Shown in pieces: positions 51,584 to 59,762 of a DNA stretch of 64,000 nucleotides. Positions within the stretch are counted from its first letter, which is position 1. Each line of letters begins with the position of its first letter. Source of the stretch: VRUE01 sp963837695 (GTDB lineage: Bacteria > Actinomycetota > Thermoleophilia > Solirubrobacterales > 70-9). A program made the translations under genes and the position numbers. The notes beneath the pieces were generated by a model. It had not been told where the DNA came from and searched no databases. It was given only the letters and a program-made list of their open reading frames with translations. The stretch covers positions 1,364,001 to 1,428,000 of the forward strand of contig CAWINZ010000005.1 in the NCBI GenBank assembly GCA_963837695.1, written 5' to 3'.

Positions 51584-52004
51584 GGCAATCGAGAAGGAGG
51601 CCTGTTTCGCGCCGGCGTACGGGGACGGGGTAGAGCGTTTGGCCGCTGTGGTCGAGGCGGCTGCTGGCTCGGAAGGCGATTGGAGCGCCCGAGTGTCGGC
51701 CGGCCTTCGCGCCGGCCTCGATCTCCTCGCCGCCGACCCGGCGCTTGCCCATCTGCTGCTGGTCGAGTCGCTGGCCGCGGGCCGTCTGGCCAGGCTGGAG
51801 CACGAGCGCTCGCTGGTGCGCCTGGCCGAAGCGCTTCGCCCGCCGGCCTCCCTGCCGGGCGGCGAGGTCGTGCCCGAGGAGACCCTGCGACTGCTCGCCG
51901 GCGGACTCGCCTCCCATGTCTCCGCCCGCGTGCTCGCCGGCGAAGCCGAGCGGCTACCCGCGGACCACGACCTCCTGCTCGGTTTCCTGCTCGCCCCCAC
52001 TTAG
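51582..52004 (+). CDS. TetR ligand-binding domain without the DNA-binding half
   Basis: 140 residues. The sequence begins MAIEKEACFAPAYGDGVERL, which aligns with the point just after the HTH in TetR proteins (compare DKQECFAAAHEAGHEQLFEI in the gene at 42726), and continues through LAADPALAHLLLVESLAAGR and LLAGGLASHVSARVLAGEAE to the C-terminus. The HTH is missing and the promoter copy stands in its place. It could be a decayed gene, or a protein that forms inactive dimers with the full-length TetR. The ribosome site is weak. Confidence 0.7.
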   Translation: MAIEKEACFAPAYGDGVERLAAVVEAAAGSEGDWSARVSAGLRAGLDLLAADPALAHLLLVESLAAGRLARLEHERSLVRLAEALRPPASLPGGEVVPEETLRLLAGGLASHVSARVLAGEAERLPADHDLLLGFLLAPT

Positions 52005-52084
52005 ATGGCCGACCCCCGGGTCGCCACGGGCTGACGGCCGGTACGGGTCGATTGGCTGCCGGCCGCAACCACCGATCTCGTGGC

Positions 52085-52101
52085 GCTATACTTTTTGAAG
52101 T
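52085..52101 (+). promoter_or_regulatory. Promoter box of the cysteine operon, copy 1
   Basis: GCTATACTTTTTGAAGT, identical to 53763-53779. It contains TATACT as -10 and the palindrome ACTT-N4-AAGT. No clear -35 is seen. A 53-base leader and AGGAG precede the ATG at 52155. Confidence 0.55.
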
Positions 52102-52154
52102 AAAGCCGGATCGGAATTAGGGTATTTACCCCTTTTCAGTCATTTAGGAGATTC

Positions 52155-53312
52155 ATGGCTCCCACGGAGATCAAGCAGCAGGTCGAGGAGATCGAGCCCT
52201 TCGAGGCGGCGCAGGAGATCGAGGGCGGCGGCGTTGTCCTGATCGACACCCGCGAGCCGCACGAGTATCAGGAGGCGCATCTCGAGAACGGCAAGCTCGT
52301 CCCGCCAGGGCTGCTCGGCGACGAAATCGCCACTGCGGCTCCCAACAAGTCGGCCCGCACGATCATCTACTGCCGCAGCGGCAACCGCTCCTACAAGGCG
52401 GCCGAGCAGCTGCAGGCGCTCGGCTATGAGGACGTCGCCTCGATGGCCGGCGGGATCCTCGCCTGGCAGGAGCAGGGACTGCCGGTCGTCGCCGCCAGCG
52501 GCATGACTCCGGAGCAGCGCGACCGCTACTCGCGCCACACGCTGCTGCCCGAGGTCGGCGTCGACGGCCAGCTGAAGATGCTGAACGCGAAGGTGCTGCT
52601 GGTCGGCGCCGGCGGGCTCGGCGCGCCGACCGCGCTCTACCTCGCCGCCGCCGGGATCGGCACGCTCGGCCTGGTCGACGACGACGTCGTCGACGCCTCC
52701 AACCTGCAGCGCCAGGTGATCCACAACACCGAACGGATCGGCGTGCCGAAGACCACCTCGGCGCGGCTGACGATTGAAGCGCTCAATCCCGACGTCGACG
52801 TCGTCGAGCACAACTTCCGCCTCAACTCCGCCAACATCGTCGAGATCCTCAGCGAGTACGACGTGATCGTCGACGGGGCCGACAACTTCCCCACCCGCTA
52901 CCTGCTCAACGACGCTTCGGTGCGGCTGCGCAAGCCGGTCGTCTCGGCCTCGATCCTCAGCTTCGACGGCCAGATCTCGACCTTCGTCCCCTTCGAGGGC
53001 CCCTGCTACCGCTGCCTCTACCCGACCCCGCCGCCGGCCGAGCTGGCGCCGAGCTGCTCGGCCAACGGGGTGCTCGGCGTGATGGCCGGGACGATGGGCC
53101 TGCTGCAGGCGAACGAGGTGCTGAAGCTGGTGCTCGGGATCGGCGAGCCGCTGATCGGCCGTCTGCTGCTCTTCGAGGCGCTCAGCACCCGCTTCACCGA
53201 GTTGAAAGTTCGGCGTGATCCCAACTGCCCGATCTGCGGCCCCGACGCGCCGGAGATCGCCGATGAGGATCTCGGCAAGTTCCCCGACTACCAGGCATTT
53301 TGCGCTGGCTGA
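52155..53312 (+). CDS. moeB: Rhodanese-E1 fusion adenylyltransferase/sulfurtransferase (MoeB/MoeZ-like)
   Basis: 385 residues. The N-terminal rhodanese domain (about 10-110) has the active Cys73 in IIYCRSGNRSY. The C-terminal ThiF/MoeB E1 domain (about 120-385) has VLLVGAGGLGAPTALYLA, DDDVVDASNLQRQVIH, DGADNFPTRYLLND and zinc pairs CYRC and CPIC. Mycobacterial MoeZ has these domains in the opposite order. It should adenylate and thiocarboxylate the Gly-Gly end of CysO, encoded next. AGGAG before the ATG is a clear ribosome site. Confidence 0.92.
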   Translation: MAPTEIKQQVEEIEPFEAAQEIEGGGVVLIDTREPHEYQEAHLENGKLVPPGLLGDEIATAAPNKSARTIIYCRSGNRSYKAAEQLQALGYEDVASMAGGILAWQEQGLPVVAASGMTPEQRDRYSRHTLLPEVGVDGQLKMLNAKVLLVGAGGLGAPTALYLAAAGIGTLGLVDDDVVDASNLQRQVIHNTERIGVPKTTSARLTIEALNPDVDVVEHNFRLNSANIVEILSEYDVIVDGADNFPTRYLLNDASVRLRKPVVSASILSFDGQISTFVPFEGPCYRCLYPTPPPAELAPSCSANGVLGVMAGTMGLLQANEVLKLVLGIGEPLIGRLLLFEALSTRFTELKVRRDPNCPICGPDAPEIADEDLGKFPDYQAFCAG

Positions 53313-53451
53313 GGCAGGCCGCTGCAAACCGGCGCATCTCGGGGTCTTCAGTCGTCTGGATCGGGTCACGCACAAACAGTGCGCTCCCCTCACCATCCTC
53401 CCTGCATCCCCCGACCTGCTTGGTTTTCGCGGCCTTCAATAGGATCGGTTG

Positions 53452-53724
53452 ATGGCGACGATCCGAATCCCGCCCGTTCTCCGAGCCCAGACCGGGGGCC
53501 AGCCCGAGGTCGAGGCCGACGGCGCCAACATCGGTGAGGTGCTGCGGGCGTTGACCGCCGCGCACCCCGACACCGAGGCACAGCTGTTCGGCCCCGACGG
53601 CAATCTCAACCGCTACGTCAACGTCTACCTCAACGACGAGGATGTGCGCGTGCTCGACGGGCTCGACACCGCTGTGTCGGAAGGCGACACGGTCGTGATC
53701 CTGCCGGCGATGGCCGGCGGTTGA
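53452..53724 (+). CDS. cysO: CysO/MoaD-like sulfur-carrier protein
   Basis: 90 residues with a ubiquitin-like fold and a C-terminal AMAGG, the diglycine that becomes a thiocarboxylate. VLRALTAAHPDTEAQLFGPD, LNRYVNVYLNDEDVRVLDGL and GDTVVILPAMAGG match CysO. It feeds sulfur to CysM for cysteine synthesis on the carrier. TAGGAT is 6 bases before the ATG, suggesting a leaderless transcript; a TTG one codon earlier is in frame. Confidence 0.95.
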   Translation: MATIRIPPVLRAQTGGQPEVEADGANIGEVLRALTAAHPDTEAQLFGPDGNLNRYVNVYLNDEDVRVLDGLDTAVSEGDTVVILPAMAGG

Positions 53725-53759
53725 GCGCCTTCGAGTAATTTCGGCCGGGCTCCCGGTCC

Positions 53760-54740
53760 ATGGCTATACTTTTTGAAGTGTCGGGAGAGCTACTAAATCG
53801 ACCCTGCGGGGGACGCTTCGGCGACATCGTCGAGTCGATCGGCAATACCCCGTTGGTCGAGCTGCCGCGCTTCTCGCCCAAGCCCGACGTCCGCATCTAC
53901 GCCAAGCTCGAGGGCCGCAACCCGACCGGCTCCGTCAAGGACCGGGTCGCCAAATCGATGATCGAGGCGGCCGAGGCCGAAGGGGCGATCGAACCCGGGC
54001 AGACGATCCTCGAGCCGACCTCTGGCAACACCGGCATCTCCCTGGCGATGATCTGCCGCCGCAAGGGCTACGACCTCAAGGTCGTGATGCCCGACAACGT
54101 CACCGCCGAGCGCACCCAGCTGCTTGAGATGTACGGGGCGGAGATCGTCTACTCGGAGGGCGCCAAGGGCTCCAACGGGGCGGTCGAGGTGGCGCTCGAG
54201 ATGGCCGAGGACTCTCGCTACTACATGCCTTACCAGTACGGCAACGAGGCCAACCCGCTCGCCCACTACAACGGCACCGCGGTCGAGATCCTCGATGAGC
54301 TCGACGAGGTGACCGCCTTCGTCGGCGGGCTCGGCACCGGCGGCACGTTGATGGGCAACGGGCGGCGCCTCAAGGAGCACGACCCCGAGACGCTGATCGT
54401 CGCCGCCGAGCCGATGCAGGGCGAGATGGTCCACGGCCTGCGCTCGCTCGACGACGGCTTCATCCCGCCGATCATCGACATCACCCTGCTCGACCGCAAG
54501 ATCATGGTCTCCAACCGCGACGCGATCGTCTGGACCCGCAAACTGCTCGACGAGGAGGGCGTCTTCGCCGGCGTCTCCTCCGGCGCGATCGCCCGCATCG
54601 CGGTCCGCATCGGCGAAGGGCTAGACAGCGGCAACGTCGTCTTCCTCATTCCCGACGACGGCTGGAAGTACCTCTCCTCCGGCGTCTACACCCGGCCCAT
54701 CGACGAGATCGAGAATCTGGATTCCACCGTCTGGTGGTAG
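53760..54740 (+). CDS. cysM: CysO-dependent cysteine synthase CysM
   Basis: 326 residues from the ATG at 53760. PLP Lys60 is in NPTGSVKDR and the phosphate loop is PTSGNTG. The C-terminus ends in STVWW, the aromatic tail typical of CysM that uses O-phosphoserine and CysO-thiocarboxylate. The start is uncertain: a GTG at 53778 is exactly where a transcript from the TATACT box at 53766 would begin, and IGNTPL follows at the usual distance. Located between cysO and mec, as in mycobacteria. Confidence 0.95.
   Translation: MAILFEVSGELLNRPCGGRFGDIVESIGNTPLVELPRFSPKPDVRIYAKLEGRNPTGSVKDRVAKSMIEAAEAEGAIEPGQTILEPTSGNTGISLAMICRRKGYDLKVVMPDNVTAERTQLLEMYGAEIVYSEGAKGSNGAVEVALEMAEDSRYYMPYQYGNEANPLAHYNGTAVEILDELDEVTAFVGGLGTGGTLMGNGRRLKEHDPETLIVAAEPMQGEMVHGLRSLDDGFIPPIIDITLLDRKIMVSNRDAIVWTRKLLDEEGVFAGVSSGAIARIAVRIGEGLDSGNVVFLIPDDGWKYLSSGVYTRPIDEIENLDSTVWW
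53763..53779 (+). promoter_or_regulatory. Promoter box, copy 2, at the cysM start
   Basis: Exact 17-base copy of the element upstream of the rhodanese-E1 gene. Its -10 TATACT is 6 bases before GTG 53778, fitting a leaderless cysM transcript. If ATG 53760 is used instead, the element lies inside the coding region. Confidence 0.5.
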
Positions 54741-54759
54741 TCCGGCGCGGCGGTTGGCG

Positions 54760-55161
54760 ATGCGGATCCCGCAGTCGATGATCGATGAGATGGCCGCGCA
54801 CGCGCGCGAGGATCTGCCCAACGAGTGCTGTGGGTTGATCGGCGGCGCGGATGGTGAGGCGCAGAACCTCTACCGGGCGCGCAACGCCTTCGCCAGTCCC
54901 TTCAGCTACAGGGTGGACCCCGCGGATCAGTACCGGATCATCGAAAAGGAGATGCGCGACCGGGGCGAAGAGTTGGTCGCGATTTACCACTCGCACACCA
55001 AGAGCCCTGCCTATCCCTCGCAGACCGACCTGAACGAGGCGGTCAGCTGGCCCGAACAGGTCTACCTGATCGTCTCCCTGGCCGATGTCGACTCGCCCGA
55101 CGTCAAGGCCTTCTGGCTCAAAGACAAGAAGATCGCCGAGGCTGAGCTTGTCGTCGAGTAA
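54760..55161 (+). CDS. mec: JAMM metalloprotease Mec ([CysO]-cysteine peptidase)
   Basis: 133 residues. The JAMM/MPN zinc motif is AIYHSHTKSPAYPSQTD (H-x-H-x7-S-x2-D) and the catalytic Glu is in NECCGLIGG. It should cut cysteine off the CysO C-terminus to release the amino acid and regenerate the carrier. It follows cysM by 19 bases and overlaps the next small gene. Confidence 0.95.
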   Translation: MRIPQSMIDEMAAHAREDLPNECCGLIGGADGEAQNLYRARNAFASPFSYRVDPADQYRIIEKEMRDRGEELVAIYHSHTKSPAYPSQTDLNEAVSWPEQVYLIVSLADVDSPDVKAFWLKDKKIAEAELVVE

Positions 55162-55378
55162 GGGCAAGCTGGTCAAGGTCGGCTACGGCCAGCAGCAGGC
55201 CGAGGCGGAAATGATCCAGGGCCTCCTCTCCGAGCACGGCATCCCGAGCATGCTGAGGCGCGCGGCCGGCTGGGACGTACCCGACTTTCTCGCCGCCGGA
55301 CCGCGCGAAGTGCTTGTCGCCGAGGAGCTCGCCGAACGGGCGCGCGAGGTGCTTGAGGGAACGCCGGGAGAAGGCTAG
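55148..55378 (+). CDS. DUF2007-like small protein
   Basis: 76 residues from a TTG that overlaps the mec stop by 14 bases. KVGYGQQQAEAEMIQGLLSE, HGIPSMLRRAAG and REVLVAEELAERAREVL match the DUF2007 pattern (putative signal-transducing or regulatory domain). Probably translated together with mec. Function unknown. Confidence 0.75.
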   Translation: MSSSKGKLVKVGYGQQQAEAEMIQGLLSEHGIPSMLRRAAGWDVPDFLAAGPREVLVAEELAERAREVLEGTPGEG

Positions 55379-55873
55379 GCCGTCGCCGCGGCCGCCAGCG
55401 GGTCGCGGCCGTCCCAACTGCCCCGCGAGGCATAGGGGCGGAAGCGGACGAAGGCCGATTCGTGATGGAACGGCTTGGCGCGGTCGGCTTTGACCGCCGC
55501 CTGATGCGAGCCCCCTTGCCGAACGCGTACTCGCGCATATCGGCGGCACTGCGCCAGATCGAGAAGGTCGAGACGAGGCGCGGACGGGCGAGGCGGGCGA
55601 GGCCGGTGGAGGCGAGGACGGCCGGGTTGGCGATGGCGTCGCGTTCGGCGGGCCCCCCGGCCCGTAGGAACGGCCGGGTGCGGAGGAAGCGCAAGCGGCC
55701 GAGGGTGAGTACGGCGACCGGCTCGGCGTCGTCGACCGGCAGCTCCTTGTCCGGCAGGTCGGGCAGCACCCCGCGTAGGTCATGCCCGGAACGGTCGTCG
55801 GATCGAGTCGCCGGAAGAGCAGCTGCTGGGTCTTGAGCAAACCGACGTCGCTGAGATGAACGGAGACGATCAC
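55375..55873 (-). pseudogene. Frameshifted spheroidene-monooxygenase-like gene
   Basis: Three frames together give one protein: MIVSVHLSDVGLLKTQQLLF ... VPGMTYA, then LPDLPDKELPVDDAEPVAVL ... SIWRSAADMREYAFGKGA, then HQAAVKADRAKPFHHESAFV ... GSWDGRDPLAAAATA and stop at 55375. Frames change near 55771 (a G run) and near 55513. Compared with the usual family layout, roughly 60 residues between the first and second blocks are missing. The family is ABM-like/spheroidene monooxygenase. It is not expected to give a working protein. Confidence 0.8.
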
Positions 55874-55899
55874 GATGCTTCTCCCTCCTGCTCGGGAGT

Positions 55900-55951
55900 T
55901 AACCTAGGCATGAGTAAGGACTTCCCGAACCGTACTTAGGCGAGACTAAGT
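55900..55951 (+). promoter_or_regulatory. Putative TetR operators
   Basis: ACTTAG-N6-CTAAGT (55934-55951) is a perfect 6-bp palindrome whose last base is the first of the TTG start. CCTAGGCATGAGTAAGG (about 55901-55917) is a weaker, similar palindrome. Both lie between the divergent TetR gene and pseudogene. Confidence 0.55.
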
Positions 55952-56595
55952 TGTCAACCGAGGCCAAGATCGAGCCGCAGCCACGCCGGCGCCTGTCGGC
56001 TGCGGCACGCCGCGAGGTGATCGCCGCAGCCGCAACCGATCTGTTCGCCGAGCGCGGCTACCGGGGCGCCTCGATCGAGGCGATCGCCCGCGCTTCGGGA
56101 GTCACGCCGCCGGTCGTCTACGAACATTTCGACTCCAAGCGCGAGCTCTACCGCGACCTGCTCGAGCGCCATTTCGCCGAGCTGCGCGAGGTCTGGGGCG
56201 AGCACTTCCTCGGCGACGATCCACTCGAGCGGCGGATCGCGAGGTCCTTCGACGCCTGGTTCGCTTACGTCGAAGCGCATCCCTTCGCCGGGCGGGTGCT
56301 CTTCCGCTACAGCACCGACCCGGAGATCGAGGCCGTCCACGCCGAGGTCGCCGCGCGCAGTCGCGAGGCGATCCTGCCGCTGTTTGCCGCCGAGCCCGGC
56401 TCCGAGAACCTCGCCGGCTCGGTCGAGGGCGAGGGAATCGAAATGGTTTGGGTCGTGCTGCGAGGCGTCCTCCAGGGCCTCGCCGTCTGGTGGTCGGAGC
56501 ACCCGGACGTCCCCCGCGAGCGCGTCGTGGCGACGGCGATGAACGCCCTCTGGGTCGGTTTCGAGCGCTCTCAAGCGGGCGCCGTCTGGAAATGA
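55951..56595 (+). CDS. TetR/AcrR-family regulator
   Basis: 214 residues, TTG start. HTH: AATDLFAERGYRGASIEAIA, RASGVTPPVVYEHFDSKREL. The ligand domain has WFAYVEAHPFAGRVLFRYS and a C-terminal AMNALWVGFERS. It is divergent from the broken monooxygenase-like gene, which was probably its original target. Confidence 0.92.
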   Translation: MSTEAKIEPQPRRRLSAAARREVIAAAATDLFAERGYRGASIEAIARASGVTPPVVYEHFDSKRELYRDLLERHFAELREVWGEHFLGDDPLERRIARSFDAWFAYVEAHPFAGRVLFRYSTDPEIEAVHAEVAARSREAILPLFAAEPGSENLAGSVEGEGIEMVWVVLRGVLQGLAVWWSEHPDVPRERVVATAMNALWVGFERSQAGAVWK

Positions 56596-56598
56596 GGC

Positions 56599-56645
56599 TT
56601 CCGGTGTGCCTTTTGCTCTCATAGAGAGCAAAAGGCACACCGGAA
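56599..56645. terminator. Perfect 22-bp hairpin between convergent genes
   Basis: The arm TTCCGGTGTGCCTTTTGCTC continues for two more bases (56599-56620), then a 3-base loop and a perfectly complementary arm (56624-56645). It lies between the TetR gene and the convergent gene at 56651. Length and perfection exceed an ordinary terminator and there is no terminal T run. Confidence 0.75.
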
Positions 56646-56650
56646 CGGAT

Positions 56651-57406
56651 TCAAGGGGCGCTGGGCCGGACCACCGCGCGCAGGTAGTCGCGCCAGGCGT
56701 TCTCGATCTCGCCGATGCGGGCGTCGAAGGCGGCTTCGAGCGTGGGCGTCGAACCGCCCGGGAGGATGTTCAGGGCGAGGCGCTCGCATGCTTCCGGGCC
56801 GCGTTCGGTCTCGAGCAGATCGAAGAGGGTGCCGCCGAGGATCACGGCGTCGCGCCGGGAGGGCGGGAACGAGGGCCGCGAGCTCTCGCGCAGGCGCCTG
56901 ATCACCGCCGCCCGGTAGAGGCCGACCTGGCGGGCGAAGTACTGGGCGCCGCCCTCGACCAGCCAGGCCCAGCCGAGGTAGCGGGCAAAGCGCCGCGGCG
57001 TCCAGGAGGGGGGGAGGTCGGGGTTGTTGGCGGCGATCACGAGCTGGGAATAGAGGCGCTCGGCGGTGCCGCGCAGCGCCTCCCGCGAGTCGTCGCCGGC
57101 GGCGCGCCGTTCCATGTGGGGGTCGTTGAGCACGTGCAGCTCGGTCGCCATCGCCCAGCCGGCCAGGTAGCGCCGCCCCGCCGGTGCCGCCGACCAGCGC
57201 GCCGCGGGCAGGAAGGGATGGGCCAGGGAGAGCAGCACCGGGTTGGTGTGGATGACGACGGTGACCTGCCCGGGGACCGTCTCGAAGCGGTCCTCGAGCC
57301 GCAGCCGCAGTTCCTCCATGCGGTCCAGCGTGCGCTCAGCAAAGGCCGCGTCGCCGCTGTCATGGCGCGCGGTGAAGCTAAGCGAATGCGTCTCGACCCA
57401 GGGAAT
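56651..57406 (-). CDS. Uncharacterised protein, peptidase-MA-like outline
   Basis: 251 residues if it starts at the ATT at 57406, or 222 from the ATG at 57319. Coding character continues upstream of the ATG (WVETHSLSFTARHDSGDAAF, AERTLDRMEEL), but no ATG, GTG or TTG occurs before the in-frame TAG. The sequence includes ELHVLNDPHMERRA, NNPDLPPSWTPRRFARYLGW, AWLVEGGAQYFARQ and FPPSRRDAVILGGTLFDLLE. The WLVEGGAQYFA segment resembles peptidase MA-like proteins, but no HExxH is present. Function unknown. Confidence 0.65.
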   Translation of the reverse strand: MPWVETHSLSFTARHDSGDAAFAERTLDRMEELRLRLEDRFETVPGQVTVVIHTNPVLLSLAHPFLPAARWSAAPAGRRYLAGWAMATELHVLNDPHMERRAAGDDSREALRGTAERLYSQLVIAANNPDLPPSWTPRRFARYLGWAWLVEGGAQYFARQVGLYRAAVIRRLRESSRPSFPPSRRDAVILGGTLFDLLETERGPEACERLALNILPGGSTPTLEAAFDARIGEIENAWRDYLRAVVRPSAP

Positions 57407-57429
57407 GGGGCGAGCCTACTAAGGCAGTC

Positions 57430-58059
57430 TTAGACGAGTACCGGTTCGGAGCTGGTGCAGGCCGAGTGGATCTCGCTGCGGGCGCGATCGAACTCCTCGT
57501 CGGCCATCACCGGCGTGCCCTCGAAGGGCAGGTCGCGGTCGATTTCCACCCATGAGCGGCAGCCGTGGTACTCGTCGCGAACCTTGACCGTGACCGGCCG
57601 GGGGATGCGGTGGACCCGCAGCAGGAGGATGTGCAGCGGGTGGCGCCGCTTCCAGTTGAGCCGCTTCTCGGCGTAGTCGGGGGTCCAGACGTAATAGGGG
57701 GAAAGCTCGTCGACGATGCGCGGGTTGGTGACCGTCAGGTGGTCGGTGACCTCGGCCCAGCAGCGCAGTCGGACACGGTCGGGCTGGGGGATGCCGCCGT
57801 CCTGGATCAGTGCCGCGGGCGGCGGCTCCTCGTCGGGCCAGACACCCTCCTCGAGCGCGCGGCGCAGCTCCGGATGGTGGGACTCGCGGACGAGGTTGTT
57901 CCGCTGATGGTCGAAGGTCGGGTAGAGGAAGAAGCGCTCGTGATCGAGCTCGAAGTGCTTGTTGTCCTCGCGAATGCCGCCCTTGCGCAGGGTCAGCAGC
58001 TGCTCGCCCTCGGCGAGAGCGCGCACCGTTACAGCCCATTCCTTTAATGCGATCGGCAT
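57430..58059 (-). CDS. DUF1802 protein
   Basis: 209 residues from the ATG at 58059 (MPIALKEWAVTVRALAEGEQ, the family start). LRKGGIREDNKHFELDHERF, FLYPTFDHQRNNLV and the later WEIDR-like region WVEIDRDLPFEGTPV match DUF1802. An in-frame ATG at 58182 would only add a low-complexity leader. It ends 23 bases before the next gene and is probably cotranscribed. Function unknown. Confidence 0.85.
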   Translation of the reverse strand: MPIALKEWAVTVRALAEGEQLLTLRKGGIREDNKHFELDHERFFLYPTFDHQRNNLVRESHHPELRRALEEGVWPDEEPPPAALIQDGGIPQPDRVRLRCWAEVTDHLTVTNPRIVDELSPYYVWTPDYAEKRLNWKRRHPLHILLLRVHRIPRPVTVKVRDEYHGCRSWVEIDRDLPFEGTPVMADEEFDRARSEIHSACTSSEPVLV

Positions 58060-58183
58060 TTGAAGTCGTACCTCGGAAGGTTGGAAAGTCTCCGACTGGG
58101 AGGTTGGCGCCTTCGGACCCCTGTCCAGGCGAGAGCGCCGCCCAAGGCCGCGCATTCTAGACCAGGCTGGCCGAATCGCCAAA

Positions 58184-59707
58184 TTAATGCTGTGTGCGAT
58201 CGGACACCCGGCCGTTGCCGCCCCCGCCGGGCGTTTCGATCCGCAGTATGTCGCCGGGTTGCAGCTCCCCCTCGCTCTTGCTCGGCAGCCGCTCGGCGTT
58301 GAGGAAGTCGGCGCCTGTCTCGCCGTCCTCGCCGCCGTCGCGACCGCGCGGGGGATGGCGGCGGCGCTCGCCGATCAGCGTGTAGCGCATCGGCGCCAGC
58401 GCTTCGATCTCGCGGGCGATCCCCTCGCCGCCGCGCCGCGAGCCGGCCCCGCCGCTGCCGCGGCGCAGGGCCAGCTCGCGCACCCGCAGTGGGAATTCGG
58501 TCTCCAGTGCCTCGACCGGGGTGTTGAGCGTGTTCGACATCGCGACGTGGATCGCGTTCGGCCCATCGGCGTCGGGGCAGGCGCCCTGGCCACCGCCCAG
58601 GGTCTCGTAGTAGGTGAAGCCCTCTCCCGCGAGCGTCAGGTTGTTCATCGTCCCCTGGCCCTGCGCCGGCACCGGCCGGGCGCCTGCCAGGGCGGCGATG
58701 GTCAGGTCGGCGACGCGGCTGGAGGTCTCGACGTTGCCGGCCGCGACGGCGGCCGGGAAGCGCGCGTTGAGCAGGCAGCCCTCGGGTGCGATCACCTCGA
58801 TCGGGCGGTAGGCGCCCGCGCAGGGAGGGGCGTCGGGGTCGGTCAGCACCCGCACCGCGAAGAACGCCGCCGATTTGGTCACCGAGAGCGGGCAGTTGAG
58901 GTTGCCGTCGATCTGGGGGTCGGTGCCGCTGAAGTCGAGCACGAGCCGGTCGCCGCGGACGCTCGCCTCGAGTCGCAGGGCGACATCCCGGGGCTCGCCG
59001 TTCGCGTCGTCCTCGAGCACGTCCTCCGCCGTGTAGCTGCCGTCGGGAAGCTCCGTCAGGGCGGCGCGGGTGCGGCGCTCGGCGTAGGCGAGGATCTCAT
59101 CCATGCCGTCGCGCAGCCGCTCGGAGCCGTGGCGCTCGGCAAGCTCGGCCAGGCGCAGCCCGCCGACCCGGTTGGCCGCTGCCTGGGCGCGCAGGTCGGC
59201 GAGGCGCTGGCGCGGTGAGCGCATCTGGCCGGCAATCCGCTCCAGATCGCCCTCGCCGATCCGGGTCGGCGGGATCACCGCTCCCTCTTCTTCGAGGGTG
59301 CGCGAGTGGGCCGGCATTCCCGCCGGGCTGGGGCCGCCGATGTCAGCGTGGTGGGCTCGCGAGGCGGCGAAGCCGAACAGCTCGCCGGCGACGAAGACCG
59401 GCGAGATCAGCGTCACGTCAGGCAGGTGGGTCCCGCCACGGTAGGGGTCGTTGAGGATCCAAGCCTCCCCTGGCGCGTGCTGCTCGTCCAGCACGGCAGC
59501 GACCGCGTCGGGCATCGAGCCGAGGTGCACCGGGATGTGCTCGGCCTGCATCACCAGCTCGCCACGGCCATCGAAGAGCGCGGTCGAGCAGTCGTGGCGC
59601 TCCTTGATGTTGGCCGAGTAGGCCGAGCGGATCAGCGTCGCGCCCATCTCATCGCAGGCCGCGCGCAGGCCGCCGATCATCACCTGCAGGCTGACGGGGT
59701 CGATCAT
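58184..59707 (-). CDS. Hydantoinase/oxoprolinase B-type subunit
   Basis: 507 residues. The HyuB pattern is clear: MIDPVSLQVMIGGLRAACDE, LIRSAYSANIKERHDCSTAL, EHIPVHLGSMPDAV, NDPYRGGTHLPDVTLISPVF, GTMNNLTLAGEGFTYYETLG and the late RGGEGIAREIEAL. With the upstream HyuA-type subunit it should hydrolyse a cyclic amide such as a hydantoin or 5-oxoproline using ATP. The gap to HyuA is 55 bases. Confidence 0.92.
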   Translation of the reverse strand: MIDPVSLQVMIGGLRAACDEMGATLIRSAYSANIKERHDCSTALFDGRGELVMQAEHIPVHLGSMPDAVAAVLDEQHAPGEAWILNDPYRGGTHLPDVTLISPVFVAGELFGFAASRAHHADIGGPSPAGMPAHSRTLEEEGAVIPPTRIGEGDLERIAGQMRSPRQRLADLRAQAAANRVGGLRLAELAERHGSERLRDGMDEILAYAERRTRAALTELPDGSYTAEDVLEDDANGEPRDVALRLEASVRGDRLVLDFSGTDPQIDGNLNCPLSVTKSAAFFAVRVLTDPDAPPCAGAYRPIEVIAPEGCLLNARFPAAVAAGNVETSSRVADLTIAALAGARPVPAQGQGTMNNLTLAGEGFTYYETLGGGQGACPDADGPNAIHVAMSNTLNTPVEALETEFPLRVRELALRRGSGGAGSRRGGEGIAREIEALAPMRYTLIGERRRHPPRGRDGGEDGETGADFLNAERLPSKSEGELQPGDILRIETPGGGGNGRVSDRTQH

Positions 59708-59762
59708 GCCCGCACCCCTGGCGACTTAGCCCCCTTAGAACGTCGGAAACCCGCCAGGCCCC

